64,000 bases of DNA from Nonomuraea wenchangensis (GCF_900111685.1 NZ_FOHX01000003.1:564960-628959), one strand, 5' to 3'; positions 1 to 8,409 are shown, numbered from the stretch's first letter. Program-made: numbers and translations. Notes: a model not told the origin generated them from the sequence alone.

Positions 1-44
1 CGCATGGCCATCATCCCGGAGCCGGAGCGCCCTCGCCGGAGCCT

Positions 45-608
45 CTAGGAGGCGCGCCGATCGGTGGTGGAACGGTTGTCAGCAAGGGTTCGGACGACGT
101 CAGGAGCCCATGTGTACTCGACGACGGGCAGTTCGAATCCTGCCGGGAAGCGTTCTATGAACTCTTTGCTGGGCTGGCCACCGAGGCGCCGGTAGAAGGT
201 GATCGCGGCGACGTTGTCGCGCAACACCTCCAGGTAGACCGCCTTGTCAGGGTGTTGCTCGGAGGCCCAGCCAAAAGCGTGGTAGACGAGTTGGCGGCCG
301 ATTCCGGACTGCTTGCGCTCCGGCTGGACATGCAGGTTGTCGAGCAAGAGACGCCCGTCGGTTGCGACGGCGAGATAGGCGAACCCCAGGAGCGCGTCGT
401 CATCAACAGCAACGAGCAGGCAGCGGCTGTGATCCTGTTCCGCAGTGACAGTGGCGAGCCGCGTGCTCCACATGGCCTTGCGCTCGTCGAGCAGGGGCCC
501 ACCCAGGTAGCTGGCAGGCATGATCTCGGCATAGGCGGTCAGCCAGCTACGAGTGTGGAGCTCTGCGATGTGCTCGGCGTCGTCTTTGGTACCGGACCTG
601 ATGTGCAT
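45..608 (-). CDS. GNAT family N-acetyltransferase
   Basis: A 187-residue single-domain acetyltransferase of the Gcn5-related family, which transfers acetyl from acetyl-CoA to an amine; the substrate is unknown. The acetyl-CoA loop is visible as RKQSGIGRQLV near residue 100, preceded by the strand LLLDNLHVQP and followed by VYLEVLRDNVAAITFYRRLGG, the typical C-terminal motif B region. The ATG at 608 gives the usual start (MHIRSGTKDDAEHIAELH). It lies left of the leftmost tRNA fragment at 921, so it probably belongs to the original chromosomal flank. No operon partner is visible. Confidence 0.85.
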   Translation of the reverse strand: MHIRSGTKDDAEHIAELHTRSWLTAYAEIMPASYLGGPLLDERKAMWSTRLATVTAEQDHSRCLLVAVDDDALLGFAYLAVATDGRLLLDNLHVQPERKQSGIGRQLVYHAFGWASEQHPDKAVYLEVLRDNVAAITFYRRLGGQPSKEFIERFPAGFELPVVEYTWAPDVVRTLADNRSTTDRRAS

Positions 609-920
609 GGCGTAGAGGTTGGCATAGTGGCTGATAGGGGCGTTAATCGCCGGGAGCGTCTTCTTGAGGCCGAGTGGTCAATCGGAGCAGAGCGGGTTGC
701 TTCGATCCGAGGTATCAGCAGGTCAAGGTAGCGGTCGCTGAGGAGCGGTCCAGCGGCGGCGTGCCGCGGGAACCGGTGGGCGACATTGGACATGGCGGGG
801 CGCGCTACGGCGATGCGCCGGCGCGGGCCGCCAACTGTCCGGCCCGATAGCGGAATCGAACCCGTACAAGATCAAAGCCCAGGTCCCGAACCCCTGGATC
901 AACCTGGGCTTCCACCTCGA
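609..920. other. Intergenic region with no convincing gene
   Basis: No reading frame here has a recognisable product. A frame on the minus strand around 690-793 (HRFPRHAAAGPLLSDRYLDLL) looks protein-like but is short and merges out of frame with the acetyltransferase gene, so it may be a remnant. The right end contains a rho-independent-like hairpin at 875-911, listed separately. Confidence 0.5.
875..911 (-). terminator. Original terminator of the tRNA-Gly gene (displaced)
   Basis: Perfect 10-bp arms AAGCCCAGGT (875-884) and ACCTGGGCTT (902-911) enclose a 17-nt loop. The same kind of hairpin, with the same spacing, sits beside the intact tRNA-Gly at 24,732-24,769. Because it adjoins the leftmost tRNA 3' fragment (921-962), it is best read as the ancestral tRNA terminator pushed away by insertions. 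Confidence 0.6.
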
Positions 921-962
921 GAGCGGGTGACGGGAATCCAACCCGCGCTGTCAGCTTGGGAA
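921..962 (-). repeat. tRNA-Gly 3' half copy A (outermost att site)
   Basis: These 42 bases match the 3' half of tRNA-Gly(CCC) at 24,778-24,819 with one difference (C for G at 939). The sequence to the left resembles the tRNA's own downstream hairpin. The sequence to the right (963-1,055) resembles the arms of copies B and D, including GAGCGACCGTGAG. It is probably the original chromosome/island junction. Confidence 0.75.
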
Positions 963-1197
963 CTCGCTACTGATCTTGGCGTCCTGAGCTGGGAAAACGG
1001 GGATGTAGGTCAGCACGGCTCGTTGCCCTTGAGCGACCGTGAGAGGCCGCGACTGCCCGCCTGTTCAGGCACAGATCTGGCACCCGATCGATTTCTCCAT
1101 GTCGTGGCATTGTCGGCCGAAGCTGGCAGCATGCAGCCTCATGACGTGGACGACTACAGGCTCTTCCTTCATCGGTCCCGCACGCGGAGCGCAGATC

Positions 1198-1818
1198 ATG
1201 ACCGAGGATGAGATCTTCGAAGCGATACGGTCAGACGCTGGGCCCGATGTCCTACCGGTGGCCTCGTCCGAGGCGGTTGCTGAGGCTGAAGAGGCCATTG
1301 GGTACCCGCTTCCCTCGCTGCTACGGCGGTTGTATCTGGAGGTGGGAAACGGAGGTTTCGGCCCTCGGGGTGGCATCATCGGTGTCCGAGGCTACGACTT
1401 CTGGAGCAGCGATATCTTCGCGGACATCACTGAATCGGCTGTGGGGTTTCAGACCGGGTCCTACGGACGACGGGCAGGCATGATCCAATTGTTGGACTGG
1501 GGGTGTGCGATCGCGTCACTGCTGGATTGTCGTGATCCTGAGGGTGCGATGTGGGGATGGGATCCCAACCTGTGCTGCTTGGATCATGCGCTTTTTCCTC
1601 AGGACGTCACCTTCGCGGCGTGGCTTGCGGAGTCGATTGGCCGCGACTTCGCCGAGCCCTTCTATGACGGTTACTTCGAGGTCTCGTCGCAAGATGACAC
1701 AGGGAGCGCGGTGAGCACCTTCGGAGAAGAGGATGAACCGTGCATGTGGGTGCCACCCGTCTGGGTGAAAGGCAGGAAGACCGGCATCTGGGAGCGCCGT
1801 CACCAGTCCGATGACTGA
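1198..1818 (+). CDS. SMI1/KNR4 (SUKH) family protein
   Basis: A 206-residue protein with the SUKH fold signature: an N-terminal AEEAIGYPLPSLLRRLYLEVGNGGFGP segment in which the LP..L..LY...NGGFG pattern is diagnostic, then Trp-rich strands (WGCAIASLLD, GAMWGWDPN, FAAWL). SUKH proteins often act as immunity proteins against contact-dependent or polymorphic toxins in bacteria, but no toxin gene is adjacent. The ATG at 1,198 is preceded by GGAG; a longer frame opens at 1,039 but its extra residues do not look like SUKH. It is an orphan between att copies A and B. Confidence 0.8.
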   Translation: MTEDEIFEAIRSDAGPDVLPVASSEAVAEAEEAIGYPLPSLLRRLYLEVGNGGFGPRGGIIGVRGYDFWSSDIFADITESAVGFQTGSYGRRAGMIQLLDWGCAIASLLDCRDPEGAMWGWDPNLCCLDHALFPQDVTFAAWLAESIGRDFAEPFYDGYFEVSSQDDTGSAVSTFGEEDEPCMWVPPVWVKGRKTGIWERRHQSDD

Positions 1819-1969
1819 CGGGTCGGGCCTCGTAAGCAAGTGCGGGGCCCAGCCGGGAGGAGCACTTCCAGTCGGATCTCGGGATTCCGCATCCGGCCTG
1901 GACCATCACAATGAGGAGCAAAAGATCCAGTTCAGGCCGTTCCAGATCGTTCAATGTAGGTCAGAGTCA

Positions 1970-2079
1970 CGGTCGCTCAACGGGCGGATGCCCAGGTCAG
2001 CGTTTTCCCTGGTCGGAGGGCATGACCTTGAAAGAGTTCCCAAGCGGACCAGCGCGGGTTCGATTCCCGTCACCCGCTC
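1970..2079 (+). repeat. tRNA-Gly 3' half copy B, inverted, with attached arm
   Basis: Bases 2,037-2,079 reproduce the anticodon loop to 3' end of tRNA-Gly(CCC), but on the plus strand, so opposite to every other copy. There is one mismatch and one inserted base after the anticodon loop. The adjoining 1,970-2,036 matches, in reverse, the arm beside copy D, sharing TGCCCAGGTCAGCGTTT. An inversion of an island segment, or insertion of an inverted element end, is implied. Bases 1,819-1,969 and 2,080-2,389 around it hold no gene I can support. Confidence 0.7.
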
Positions 2080-2389
2080 CACGCGCCGCCATACGGCTCA
2101 CCAAGCAGGTACGGGGGTTCGCACGCAACGGCTGTGAACGGCCTCGTATTGCAACCCGAACTGCAACCCTGGCGGCTCGCTGACGACCACGAACGGACGG
2201 CCTGACCTTCGTCCGGCACAGCTCATGATTGTTCGTTTCGGTGGCTCCCGGGGAGGGCGGGCTTGCCAGCGGATCACCACGAGTATCGGCGGCTCACGCG
2301 GGCACTGGCATGGCTCCCGAATCAGATCGAATCCGCGGGGTTCACCCAGACTCGGCGGCAGTGGTTCGGTGTCTGCTTCGATCACGGTT

Positions 2390-2797
2390 ATGGAACCAGA
2401 AGCGGCACGCTATGAGCCGATGACTCCGGCACACCTGGCCGTAGAGCATGGCGACCTGAGGGAGCTGACCCGACTGCTCGACGCCGGCACCGATCCAAAT
2501 GAGGTGTGGTCCAGCATGACACTGCTCTTGCACGCGATCGACGTGGAGGCGGACGGAGCAGCCCAGACCGGAGAGCCACTCGATGCTGCATGCACCGCCG
2601 TGCTGCTGGCATATGGGGCGGATCCCGAACGCCCGGGGCCCCATGGGGAGATCCCGCTGCTCTTCGCCTTCCACTACGGTCATGGGCTGGCTGTTCGGCT
2701 ACTTGAGGCTCACATCACCCACCGTCACGGTGGCACCGCGCCTGTCCGCTGTCCCGAGCTTCCTCCAGCAGAACCGAGGTCGCGCCCCCGGCCCTAG
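2390..2797 (+). CDS. Ankyrin-repeat protein
   Basis: A 135-residue protein beginning MEPEAARYEPMTPAHLAVEH. Two ankyrin-type repeats are visible: TPAHLAVEHGDLRELTRLLD (residues about 11-30, followed by AGTDPNE) and a second ending VLLAYGADPERPGPHGEIP then LLFAFHYGHGLAVRLLEA. Ankyrin repeats mediate protein binding; the partner is unknown. The Arg/Pro-rich tail after LLEAH looks like read-through of lost sequence, so the C-terminus may be truncated. The ATG at 2,390 is chosen because upstream in-frame residues are low-complexity and unlike the family. Small orphan ankyrin genes commonly occur with SUKH genes in immunity clusters. Confidence 0.65.
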   Translation: MEPEAARYEPMTPAHLAVEHGDLRELTRLLDAGTDPNEVWSSMTLLLHAIDVEADGAAQTGEPLDAACTAVLLAYGADPERPGPHGEIPLLFAFHYGHGLAVRLLEAHITHRHGGTAPVRCPELPPAEPRSRPRP

Positions 2798-2857
2798 CGA
2801 GTTCTACGTACCGCCACCATCGTCGACGAGACAGCCAGCTACAGAAGGGACTACGGG

Positions 2858-3220
2858 GTGATCGCTTTCGATGGGATCTTCTATCGCATCACGGATCCGG
2901 AGTTCGAGATGACGATCCCAGCATGGGACGGGCACGAGCCGGACACCGCGGATGAGGCGGACGCGACGATCACTTTTCGCGACGGCTCACGCCGGTATGC
3001 GACCTTCATGACCATGGATGTGGTCCGCCGGAACATGGACAAGAACGTGCGCACCGGTGAGTGTCTCGGCGGCAGGTACTTCTGGTGCTCAGACTTGATC
3101 ATCATCCGGGACGCTGGGTTCGACAGTATGGCGGCTGCGATTCGCGATCTGATCTCGTCTGGAGACATCGAGGGAGCTTGCGGCCTGCTCGCTCCTGATG
3201 ACGATGACGGGGAGAAATGA
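2858..3220 (+). CDS. Hypothetical protein, 120 aa
   Basis: An acidic 120-residue protein starting at GTG 2,858 with GAAGGGA 9 bases upstream. It has a beta-rich first half (ITFRDGSRRYATFMTMDVV), a FWCSDLIII strand and a C-terminal helix AAIRDLISSGDIEGACGLL, ending DDDDGEK. I do not recognise the family. The size and acidity resemble immunity-type proteins from the same kind of cluster, but that is inference from context only. It is probably co-transcribed with the ankyrin gene 60 bases upstream. Confidence 0.6.
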   Translation: MIAFDGIFYRITDPEFEMTIPAWDGHEPDTADEADATITFRDGSRRYATFMTMDVVRRNMDKNVRTGECLGGRYFWCSDLIIIRDAGFDSMAAAIRDLISSGDIEGACGLLAPDDDDGEK

Positions 3221-3245
3221 ATGCCCCGGGACACGCGGGAGTTGA

Positions 3246-3410
3246 AGCGGGTGACGGGATCGAACTCGCGCTGTCAGCTTGGGAAGTGCAGGGATCATGA
3301 CTGCCGTAGCTCGCGTTCCCCGGTCAGCGCCGCTGTCGGGCCGGTCGTGAGTGACCGTGGTTGACCCCTTGTCACCCCCCTTAATGGCACGCTAATAGCA
3401 CGACGATCAA
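3246..3410 (-). repeat. tRNA-Gly 3' half copy C with type-2 arm
   Basis: Bases 3,246-3,285 match the tRNA-Gly 3' half with one deletion and one substitution. The following arm (to about 3,410) closely matches the arm beside the AICE attL at 13,973-14,085: GTCGTGAGTGACCGTGG, TTGACCCCT and a doubled TAATGGCACG / TAATAGCACG motif recur in the same order. It is a fossil att site of an element related to the present AICE. The span 3,286-3,447 holds no gene. Confidence 0.75.
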
Positions 3411-3447
3411 TCCGCGAACGTGGGGCGCCGGTCACTCTCGAAGGTCA

Positions 3448-3909
3448 TTACCGGCATAGGACTGGAAATCGCTTTTCCGCAGAAACCAGGGCGTCAACGG
3501 TCGCCGGGATGTCCGTCTGATCCAAGCCTTCTAGCTCGAACCGGAGAGTGTTACGCATCGAAGGATGGTCCGCTATCGTCCCCGCGACGGAGAGGGAACC
3601 TCTTGGATGACAGTCCACGATGAGCTCCACCCAGTGCTCCATCGAGGACAGTACGGCGCGCCCCTGAACCTCTGCGTAGATGCGTTGTAGATCCACTCGG
3701 AAGTCACGTAGTTCCTCGACCCGGAGCCCGGCGTCGATCTTGGCAATGAAGCCTCCGACGCGCACGAGGACGGGAGAGGCGAGCCAGTTTCCGTCCCAGA
3801 AATCAGTGGTGCCGGGGTGCATGCGACCTACTACTTGGATCGCCACATGATCGGCCTGCCTGCTCCTGCCAATGACGATCTCCGTGGAGTCCATGCGCTC
3901 ATCCTGCAC
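3448..3909 (-). CDS. Conserved hypothetical protein, 153 aa
   Basis: A 153-residue protein, starting ATG at 3,909, with an all-beta first half (EIVIGRSRQADHVAIQVVG) and the pattern TTDFWDGNWLASPVLVRVGGF. An alpha/beta region follows with EELRDFRVDLQRIY and a final FELEGLDQTDIPATVDALV helix. Small proteins with a W..NWL....V.V.VGGF pattern are frequent, uncharacterised actinobacterial genes (I think of DUF6228, without certainty). No operon partner is present; it stands alone between att copy C and a structured repeat. Confidence 0.6.
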   Translation of the reverse strand: MQDERMDSTEIVIGRSRQADHVAIQVVGRMHPGTTDFWDGNWLASPVLVRVGGFIAKIDAGLRVEELRDFRVDLQRIYAEVQGRAVLSSMEHWVELIVDCHPRGSLSVAGTIADHPSMRNTLRFELEGLDQTDIPATVDALVSAEKRFPVLCR

Positions 3910-3942
3910 GAGCAGGCGCGGCCTCGCGCACCCTGCCCGCCT

Positions 3943-4039
3943 GCCTGATCATCCCGTCTGCCGTCGACCCGCCCGTAGGGGAAGCGGGCCCTGGTCTGCT
4001 CGGCTTGTCCCGGGTCGATGGAGGGCGGGATGATCAGGC
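3943..4039. repeat. Structured repeat with 14-bp inverted ends, copy 1
   Basis: The perfect inverted repeat GCCTGATCATCCCG (3,943-3,956) / CGGGATGATCAGGC (4,026-4,039) bounds a 97-bp segment that can also pair internally (GTCGACCC / GGGTCGAT). A diverged copy including the right flank (CTTCCAC.TCAG..ACCTACG) lies at 13,328-13,431. It may be a miniature mobile element or a shared remnant of two elements. Confidence 0.5.
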
Positions 4040-4042
4040 TTC

Positions 4043-4303
4043 CACCTCAGCGACCTACGCGACGGCGAGGGACTGGCCAAGGCCATCTTGCGCGACCGTA
4101 CAGTCACCGCGTGGCTCGCTCTCGCGCGCGCCGACGACCTCCGCGTCATCACCTCTGCCGCCACCCTCGTTGAGGCGGTCCACCCCCGCATCAAACGGCC
4201 GGCCCTGGGGTGGACGCTATCCCGCCTTATCGTCGAGCCAGTCACTGAGCCCCTCGCCCGCGCTGCTCTGTACGGCGTACGCGTCACCGCCATCAAGGTC
4301 TGA
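4043..4303 (+). pseudogene. PIN-domain (VapC-like) toxin fragment
   Basis: The frame reads DGEGLAKAILRDRTVTAWLA, then LARADDLRVITSAATLVEAV and ALGWTLSRLIVEPVTEPLAR before a stop. This is the middle of a PIN-domain ribonuclease of the actinobacterial VapC-like type. No start codon is present after the upstream stop at 4,031, and the N-terminal residues with the first catalytic Asp are missing. The C-terminal third with the remaining acidic residues is also missing. No antitoxin partner is beside it. It is a two-sided truncation joined at the left to the structured repeat. Confidence 0.6.
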
Positions 4304-4544
4304 GTCATGCTTCCCACCCTGCTTCGCTCGGATCGCGTAGTCGCCGGCTTTGAGGTCCCCGTCGTAAGCTGCGCAAGGGGAGCGGTTCACATGATCATCG
4401 GCGATGGCTCAGGGGGCCGTCCACCGACCAGCACAAGAGCCCCGCCGAAGCCGACCCGATAGGCCGGCGAGCAAGATCGATCCATGTTCGGCGTGGCGGC
4501 GTGACGACTGGTGCGGATGCCGTCAGGATGGCCGGATTCCCCCT
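4304..4544. other. Gene-free stretch
   Basis: I see no coding sequence, repeat or regulatory site I can support here. It separates the PIN fragment from the transposase remnant and probably consists of decayed insertion sequence DNA. Confidence 0.4.
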
Positions 4545-4930
4545 GATCGCTACCCCTCGGACCTGACCAATGGGCAGTGGGAGCTGACGGAGCCCTTACT
4601 TCCCGAGCCGAACACCGGTGCGCGCCCGGAGAAGCATCCGCGCCGGGAGATTGTCGACGCGATCCTGTACGTGGTCCGCTCGGGCTGCCCGTGGCGGTAC
4701 CTGCCCTCTTCGCCGATCAAGGCTTCGCTGGACGACAGCTGTACTGGCCCGTGACACCCTGTGCACCACGTTGGAGATCGTGCGCGAGCCCGCCGACCAG
4801 CGCGGCTTCAACGTCATCTCCCGCAGGTGGGTGGTGGAGAGGACGCTCGCGTGGCTGACCACCTACCGCCGTCCGGCTCGTGACCACGAACGCGATACCG
4901 CCATCTCCGAGGCCATCCACCCTCGGCAGC
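4545..4930 (+). pseudogene. IS5-family transposase remnant with internal deletion
   Basis: The left part encodes the N-terminal DUF4096 region (RYPSDLTNGQWELTEPLLP, then HPRREIVDAILYVVRSGCPWRYLP). The reading frame then jumps to FADQGFAGRQLYW and finally, in a third frame, to the C-terminal DDE region (TLEIVREPADQRGFNVISRR, WVVERTLAWLTTYRR). The central region with the first catalytic Asp residues is deleted and the pieces are out of frame, so it is dead. Terminal inverted repeats and a target duplication could not be identified. Confidence 0.8.
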
Positions 4931-4933
4931 GCG

Positions 4934-5689
4934 TCAGCCGAGCGCGAGCGACACCCCTGCCACGACGGTGTACGCCGCCACCGCGGCCAGGATGATCGCG
5001 AGCGTGCGCCAGCCCTCGCGGGCGCGGATGCACTGCGCCCCGCCGAGCGCGAACGCGAGGCCGAACAGCACGAAGCCGACGACGTCGTCCTCGCGCGGGT
5101 TCTCGATGATGCCGCCGGCGAGCCGCCAGACGATCGCGCCGACCGCGATGAGGGCTCCCGCGACGACGAGCGCCCAGAGCGCCGCGAGGAGCGGTCCGCG
5201 CGGCCGGTCCTCCGACGCGACACCTCCTGCGGGCAGGCCGCGGCGGTCTGGCGCGAGGAGCAGGGGCGGCACGACGAGCAGCGCGAGCCATCCGGCCGCG
5301 AAGATCGCGGCGTCGAGGAGGTCGTGCCCCTGGATGACCGACGAGACCACGCTGGTGATGCCCATCGCCGCGACCATCGCGACGAACCAGCCGGTGAGCG
5401 CTGACCGCCGGCGCGGCAGTACGGCGAGGACGATGCCCGCGGCGCCGACCGCGCCCATGACCGCGGCGCTCATGGTGTCGGCCGTCCGGTGCAGTTCCGG
5501 AGTGCGGGTCCAGCCGTGGTCCGTGGTGTCGGCGAAGCTCACCCACGGCGTGAGGATCGACAGCCACACGCCGAATCCGACGATGAGCAGCAGCGCGATC
5601 GCGGCGACGATGATGCGGAACGCGATGTGGCGACGGACCCGCGTGGGTGACGCGGGCGCGGGCGGAGACGCTTCGGCGGACAGGGACAT
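4934..5689 (-). CDS. Multi-pass membrane protein
   Basis: A 251-residue protein with about six or seven hydrophobic segments: FRIIVAAIALLLIVGFGVWL near residue 25, then a short extracellular loop (WVSFADTTDHGWTRTPELHR), followed by segments around residues 75-90, 98-118, 125-145, 170-190, 208-225 and 232-250. No enzymatic motif is visible and I do not recognise the family. The ATG at 5,689 has GGAGATCC just upstream. It is divergent from the histidine kinase at 5,859; the 169-bp gap may carry promoters for both, so the two-component pair may control it. Confidence 0.75.
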   Translation of the reverse strand: MSLSAEASPPAPASPTRVRRHIAFRIIVAAIALLLIVGFGVWLSILTPWVSFADTTDHGWTRTPELHRTADTMSAAVMGAVGAAGIVLAVLPRRRSALTGWFVAMVAAMGITSVVSSVIQGHDLLDAAIFAAGWLALLVVPPLLLAPDRRGLPAGGVASEDRPRGPLLAALWALVVAGALIAVGAIVWRLAGGIIENPREDDVVGFVLFGLAFALGGAQCIRAREGWRTLAIILAAVAAYTVVAGVSLALG

Positions 5690-5858
5690 GGGATCTCCTC
5701 CGGATCACGGACTGGTGGACTGGGTCGTGCTCGACCAGCGTCGCGGCGCGAGGGCGCCCCGGAATAGGGCGAGGGAACCCGTCGACTCGGGCGATGTGCC
5801 CGGCCGAACGGGACACCGGCCCGTGGCGTTCCGGGCGCGCGGGCTCCAGACTGATCCC

Positions 5859-7634
5859 ATGTGGGTCCCGAGAGCCGCCGTCGGTGCGGTCGCCGTGCTC
5901 GTCGGCGTGGCCGGCCTGGCCGGCGCGGCGGCCGAGGGGTTCGCCGCGGCCGCCTACGGCGTACGGCTCCCCCTCACGCTCGCGCTGGCCGGCACGCTGG
6001 TCGGTGTCGGATGGTCCGTCGCCGGCGCGCTCCTCGCCTGGCTCCGCCCCGCCAACGCGATCGGCTGGCTCCTCCTCGTCGTCGGGACCATGACCCAGCT
6101 CTCGCTGACCGAGGAGGCGTTCGCCGCGGCCGGATGGCTCGGCCCCGCAGCGGCCGCGGGCGACTGGACGGCACGCGCTCCCGGGCTGGTCCTCACCCTG
6201 GTCGGCGGATGGAGCATCATGGCGATGCTGGGCACGCTGCCCGCGTTCTTCCCCACGGGGCGCCCGCCCGGACGTACCTGGTGGTGGCCGGTGGGCGTCG
6301 TCGCCCTCGGCGCGGTGCTCATCCAGTTGCACTGGCTCGCGGGGCAACCGTCGGACGACCCGCTCGGCGCGGTGTCCTTCGTCGTGTACCTGGCCGGTGC
6401 GGCGACGATCTGGGTGCTCGCGACCATCAGGCTGGCCAGGTCGGCCGGGCCGCGACGCCAGCAGCTCGCCTGGCTGCTCGGCAGTGTCATCCTCATCATC
6501 GTGGTGAACCTGCTCGGCGACAGTCTGGTCGCCCAGGTCGCCCAAATCACGAGCCTGTATCTGCTGCCGGCGGCGATCGCGATCGCCGTGCTGCGCTATC
6601 GCCTGCTGGGCATCGACGCGTCACCACGGGCGGATCCGGTGCGGATCGTAACCGAGATCGGCACGCACGTCGGCGCGTCGGCCGACACCGAGGGCGAACT
6701 GCTCACCGCGGTACTCGCCGCCGTGCGGCGGTCGGTCGCCGCCCCCGGCGCTCGGATCCGCGACGCCTCCCGATCGGTGATCGCGTGCAGCGGCGACCTG
6801 CAGCCCGACGCCGAGCTTCCCCCCACGGCGTTCAGCGCCGCCCTGGCGGTCGGGGACCTGCCGCTCGGCGTGCTTGAGGTCGCGCCGAAATGGCCGGAGG
6901 AGGGGTTCGCACGGCGCGAGGAACGGATGCTCGCCGCGCTGGCCGCGCAGGTGGCCGCCGTGCTCCACGCCCGGAGCCTGGCCGAACAGCTCGAAGCGCA
7001 GCGGGATGCCGCGATGGACGCCCGCACGCGGGAGCGCGAACGGCTCCGCCACGAGCTGCACGACGGGCTCGGGCCCGCCCTGACGGGGATGGGACTGGGG
7101 CTTGCCGGACTGGAGGACGCGATCCGGGCGTCCAGCGCGACGACCGCGCTGCAGATCACCGGGGTGCTCCGAGCCGAGGTGGCCAGGACCGTGTCGGAGG
7201 TACGTCGCATCCTCGACGACCTGCAGCCGACGGCGCTCGAGGAGCGCGGCTTCGCCGAGGCGATCCGGCGCGGGGCCGTCTCGGTGGCCGCGGCCCTGCC
7301 GGTCAGCGTGGAGGTCGGTCCGCTGCCCGCGCTGCCGCCGCGGGTGGAGCAGACGGCCTACCGGGTCGTTGCCGAGGCGGTGACCAACGCCGTCCGCCAC
7401 GCCGGCGCCACGCGACTCGACGTGTGCGTGCGAGGGGACGAGGGCGACAACCTCGTTATCGACGTACGCGACGACGGCGCGGGATTCGACCCGTCCCGGC
7501 CGCCGCGCGACGGGATCGGCCTGGCCTCGATGCGGGCACGGGCCCGCGAGCTCGGCGGCGAGCTGGCGATCAGCTCGTCGGATGCGGGCACCACGGTGAC
7601 GCTGAGGGTGCCGGCGGCGGTGCTGATCGCATGA
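5859..7634 (+). CDS. NarL-type membrane sensor histidine kinase
   Basis: A 591-residue sensor kinase. The N-terminal ~260 residues hold about seven hydrophobic segments (starting VGAVAVLVGVAGLAGAA), then a GAF-like linker. A HisKA_3 dimerisation motif follows: RERERLRHELHDGLGPAL, with the phospho-accepting His about residue 401. The HATPase domain shows the N box (VAEAVTNAVRHAGA) and G1 box (VRDDGAGF), and GIGLASMRARARELGGEL near the end. The start ATG at 5,859 is the first Met before the membrane region. The stop overlaps the next gene by 4 bp, so the response regulator is translationally coupled. Confidence 0.9.
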   Translation: MWVPRAAVGAVAVLVGVAGLAGAAAEGFAAAAYGVRLPLTLALAGTLVGVGWSVAGALLAWLRPANAIGWLLLVVGTMTQLSLTEEAFAAAGWLGPAAAAGDWTARAPGLVLTLVGGWSIMAMLGTLPAFFPTGRPPGRTWWWPVGVVALGAVLIQLHWLAGQPSDDPLGAVSFVVYLAGAATIWVLATIRLARSAGPRRQQLAWLLGSVILIIVVNLLGDSLVAQVAQITSLYLLPAAIAIAVLRYRLLGIDASPRADPVRIVTEIGTHVGASADTEGELLTAVLAAVRRSVAAPGARIRDASRSVIACSGDLQPDAELPPTAFSAALAVGDLPLGVLEVAPKWPEEGFARREERMLAALAAQVAAVLHARSLAEQLEAQRDAAMDARTRERERLRHELHDGLGPALTGMGLGLAGLEDAIRASSATTALQITGVLRAEVARTVSEVRRILDDLQPTALEERGFAEAIRRGAVSVAAALPVSVEVGPLPALPPRVEQTAYRVVAEAVTNAVRHAGATRLDVCVRGDEGDNLVIDVRDDGAGFDPSRPPRDGIGLASMRARARELGGELAISSSDAGTTVTLRVPAAVLIA

Positions 7635-8308
7635 GCGCGCCGGTCGATGCATCCGCCCCCGTGCGTCTGGTCGTCGCCGACGACCACCCGATGTTCCGCT
7701 TCGGCCTGCGCGCCGCGCTGGCCTCCTCACCCGACGTCGAAGTCGTCGGCGAGGCCGCTGACGGCGCGGAGCTGGTCCGTCTCGTGGCGGAACTGTCACC
7801 CCAGGTCGCGCTCACCGACCTTGAGATGCCCGGGGTCGACGGGCTCAGTGCCCTCGCCGTACTGACCGCCCGCTTCCCCGACCTCGGGGTGCTCGTGCTG
7901 ACGATGCACGCCGACGATGAGCGGCTGCTCGCCGCGGTCCGCGCCGGCGCCCGCGGCTACCTGCTCAAGGGCGCGGAGCGCGAGGAGATCACCCGCGCCG
8001 TCCTCGTGGTCGCCGCCGGCGGCACCGTATTCGGCGGAGAGGTCGGCCGCCGGATCGCCGCGTACGCGACACGACCGCTCACCGCCGCGGGCAAGGTCTT
8101 CCCAGAGCTCACCGATCGCGAGCACGAGGTGCTCGGCCTCGTGGCGGCGGGGCTCGGCAACCACGAGATCGCGGCCAGGCTCGTCCTCTCCGAGAAGACC
8201 GTGCGCAACCACGTCGCCGCCATCCTCGCCAAGCTCCAGGCGCGCGACCGCGCAGCGCTCGTCGCGCGCGCCCGCGACCGCGGACTCGGGCAGCATGAGG
8301 TCGAGTGA
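7631..8308 (+). CDS. LuxR/NarL-family response regulator
   Basis: A 225-residue regulator partnered with the kinase directly upstream (ATGA overlap). The receiver domain (residues 10-125) shows the acidic pair in VVADDHPMFRFGLR, the phosphorylation site Asp63 in LTDLEMPGVDG and the conserved Lys in GYLLKGAEREEI. The C-terminal LuxR helix-turn-helix begins ELTDREHEVLGLVAAGLGN and includes IAARLVLSEKTVRNHVAAIL. It should bind DNA as a phosphorylated dimer; its targets are unknown, but the divergent membrane protein at 4,934-5,689 is the nearest candidate. Confidence 0.92.
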   Translation: MSAPVDASAPVRLVVADDHPMFRFGLRAALASSPDVEVVGEAADGAELVRLVAELSPQVALTDLEMPGVDGLSALAVLTARFPDLGVLVLTMHADDERLLAAVRAGARGYLLKGAEREEITRAVLVVAAGGTVFGGEVGRRIAAYATRPLTAAGKVFPELTDREHEVLGLVAAGLGNHEIAARLVLSEKTVRNHVAAILAKLQARDRAALVARARDRGLGQHEVE

Positions 8309-8341
8309 CGTCGTACGCGGTCGAGGATCGGCGCCTGCGCC

Positions 8342-8375
8342 GCGTCTCGAGACCTTGCCGTCGGTCTCGAGACGC
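8342..8375 (+). terminator. Hairpin after the two-component operon
   Basis: Perfect 13-bp arms GCGTCTCGAGACC and GGTCTCGAGACGC are separated by 8 bases, 33 bases after the response regulator stop. Each arm is itself nearly palindromic around CTCGAG. No T-run follows, as is usual in high-GC actinomycetes. Confidence 0.6.
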
Positions 8376-8409
8376 CTGCGGCGCTGCGGCCGGCGAGTGT
8401 TGTCGCGCG

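Noticed and set aside
252..731. Plus-strand frame opposite the first acetyltransferase
   Set aside because: Overlaps a clear GNAT gene on the other strand and shows no domain.
845..875. Second tRNA-like T-arm (GGAATCGAACCCGTAC) left of att copy A
   Set aside because: The stem pairs poorly and no anticodon arm or acceptor stem can be built, so it is not a supported tRNA gene or fragment.
4863..6545. Long minus-strand frame of 560 codons
   Set aside because: It is Arg/Gly/Pro-rich without family features and lies antisense to the membrane protein and kinase genes; a high-GC shadow frame.
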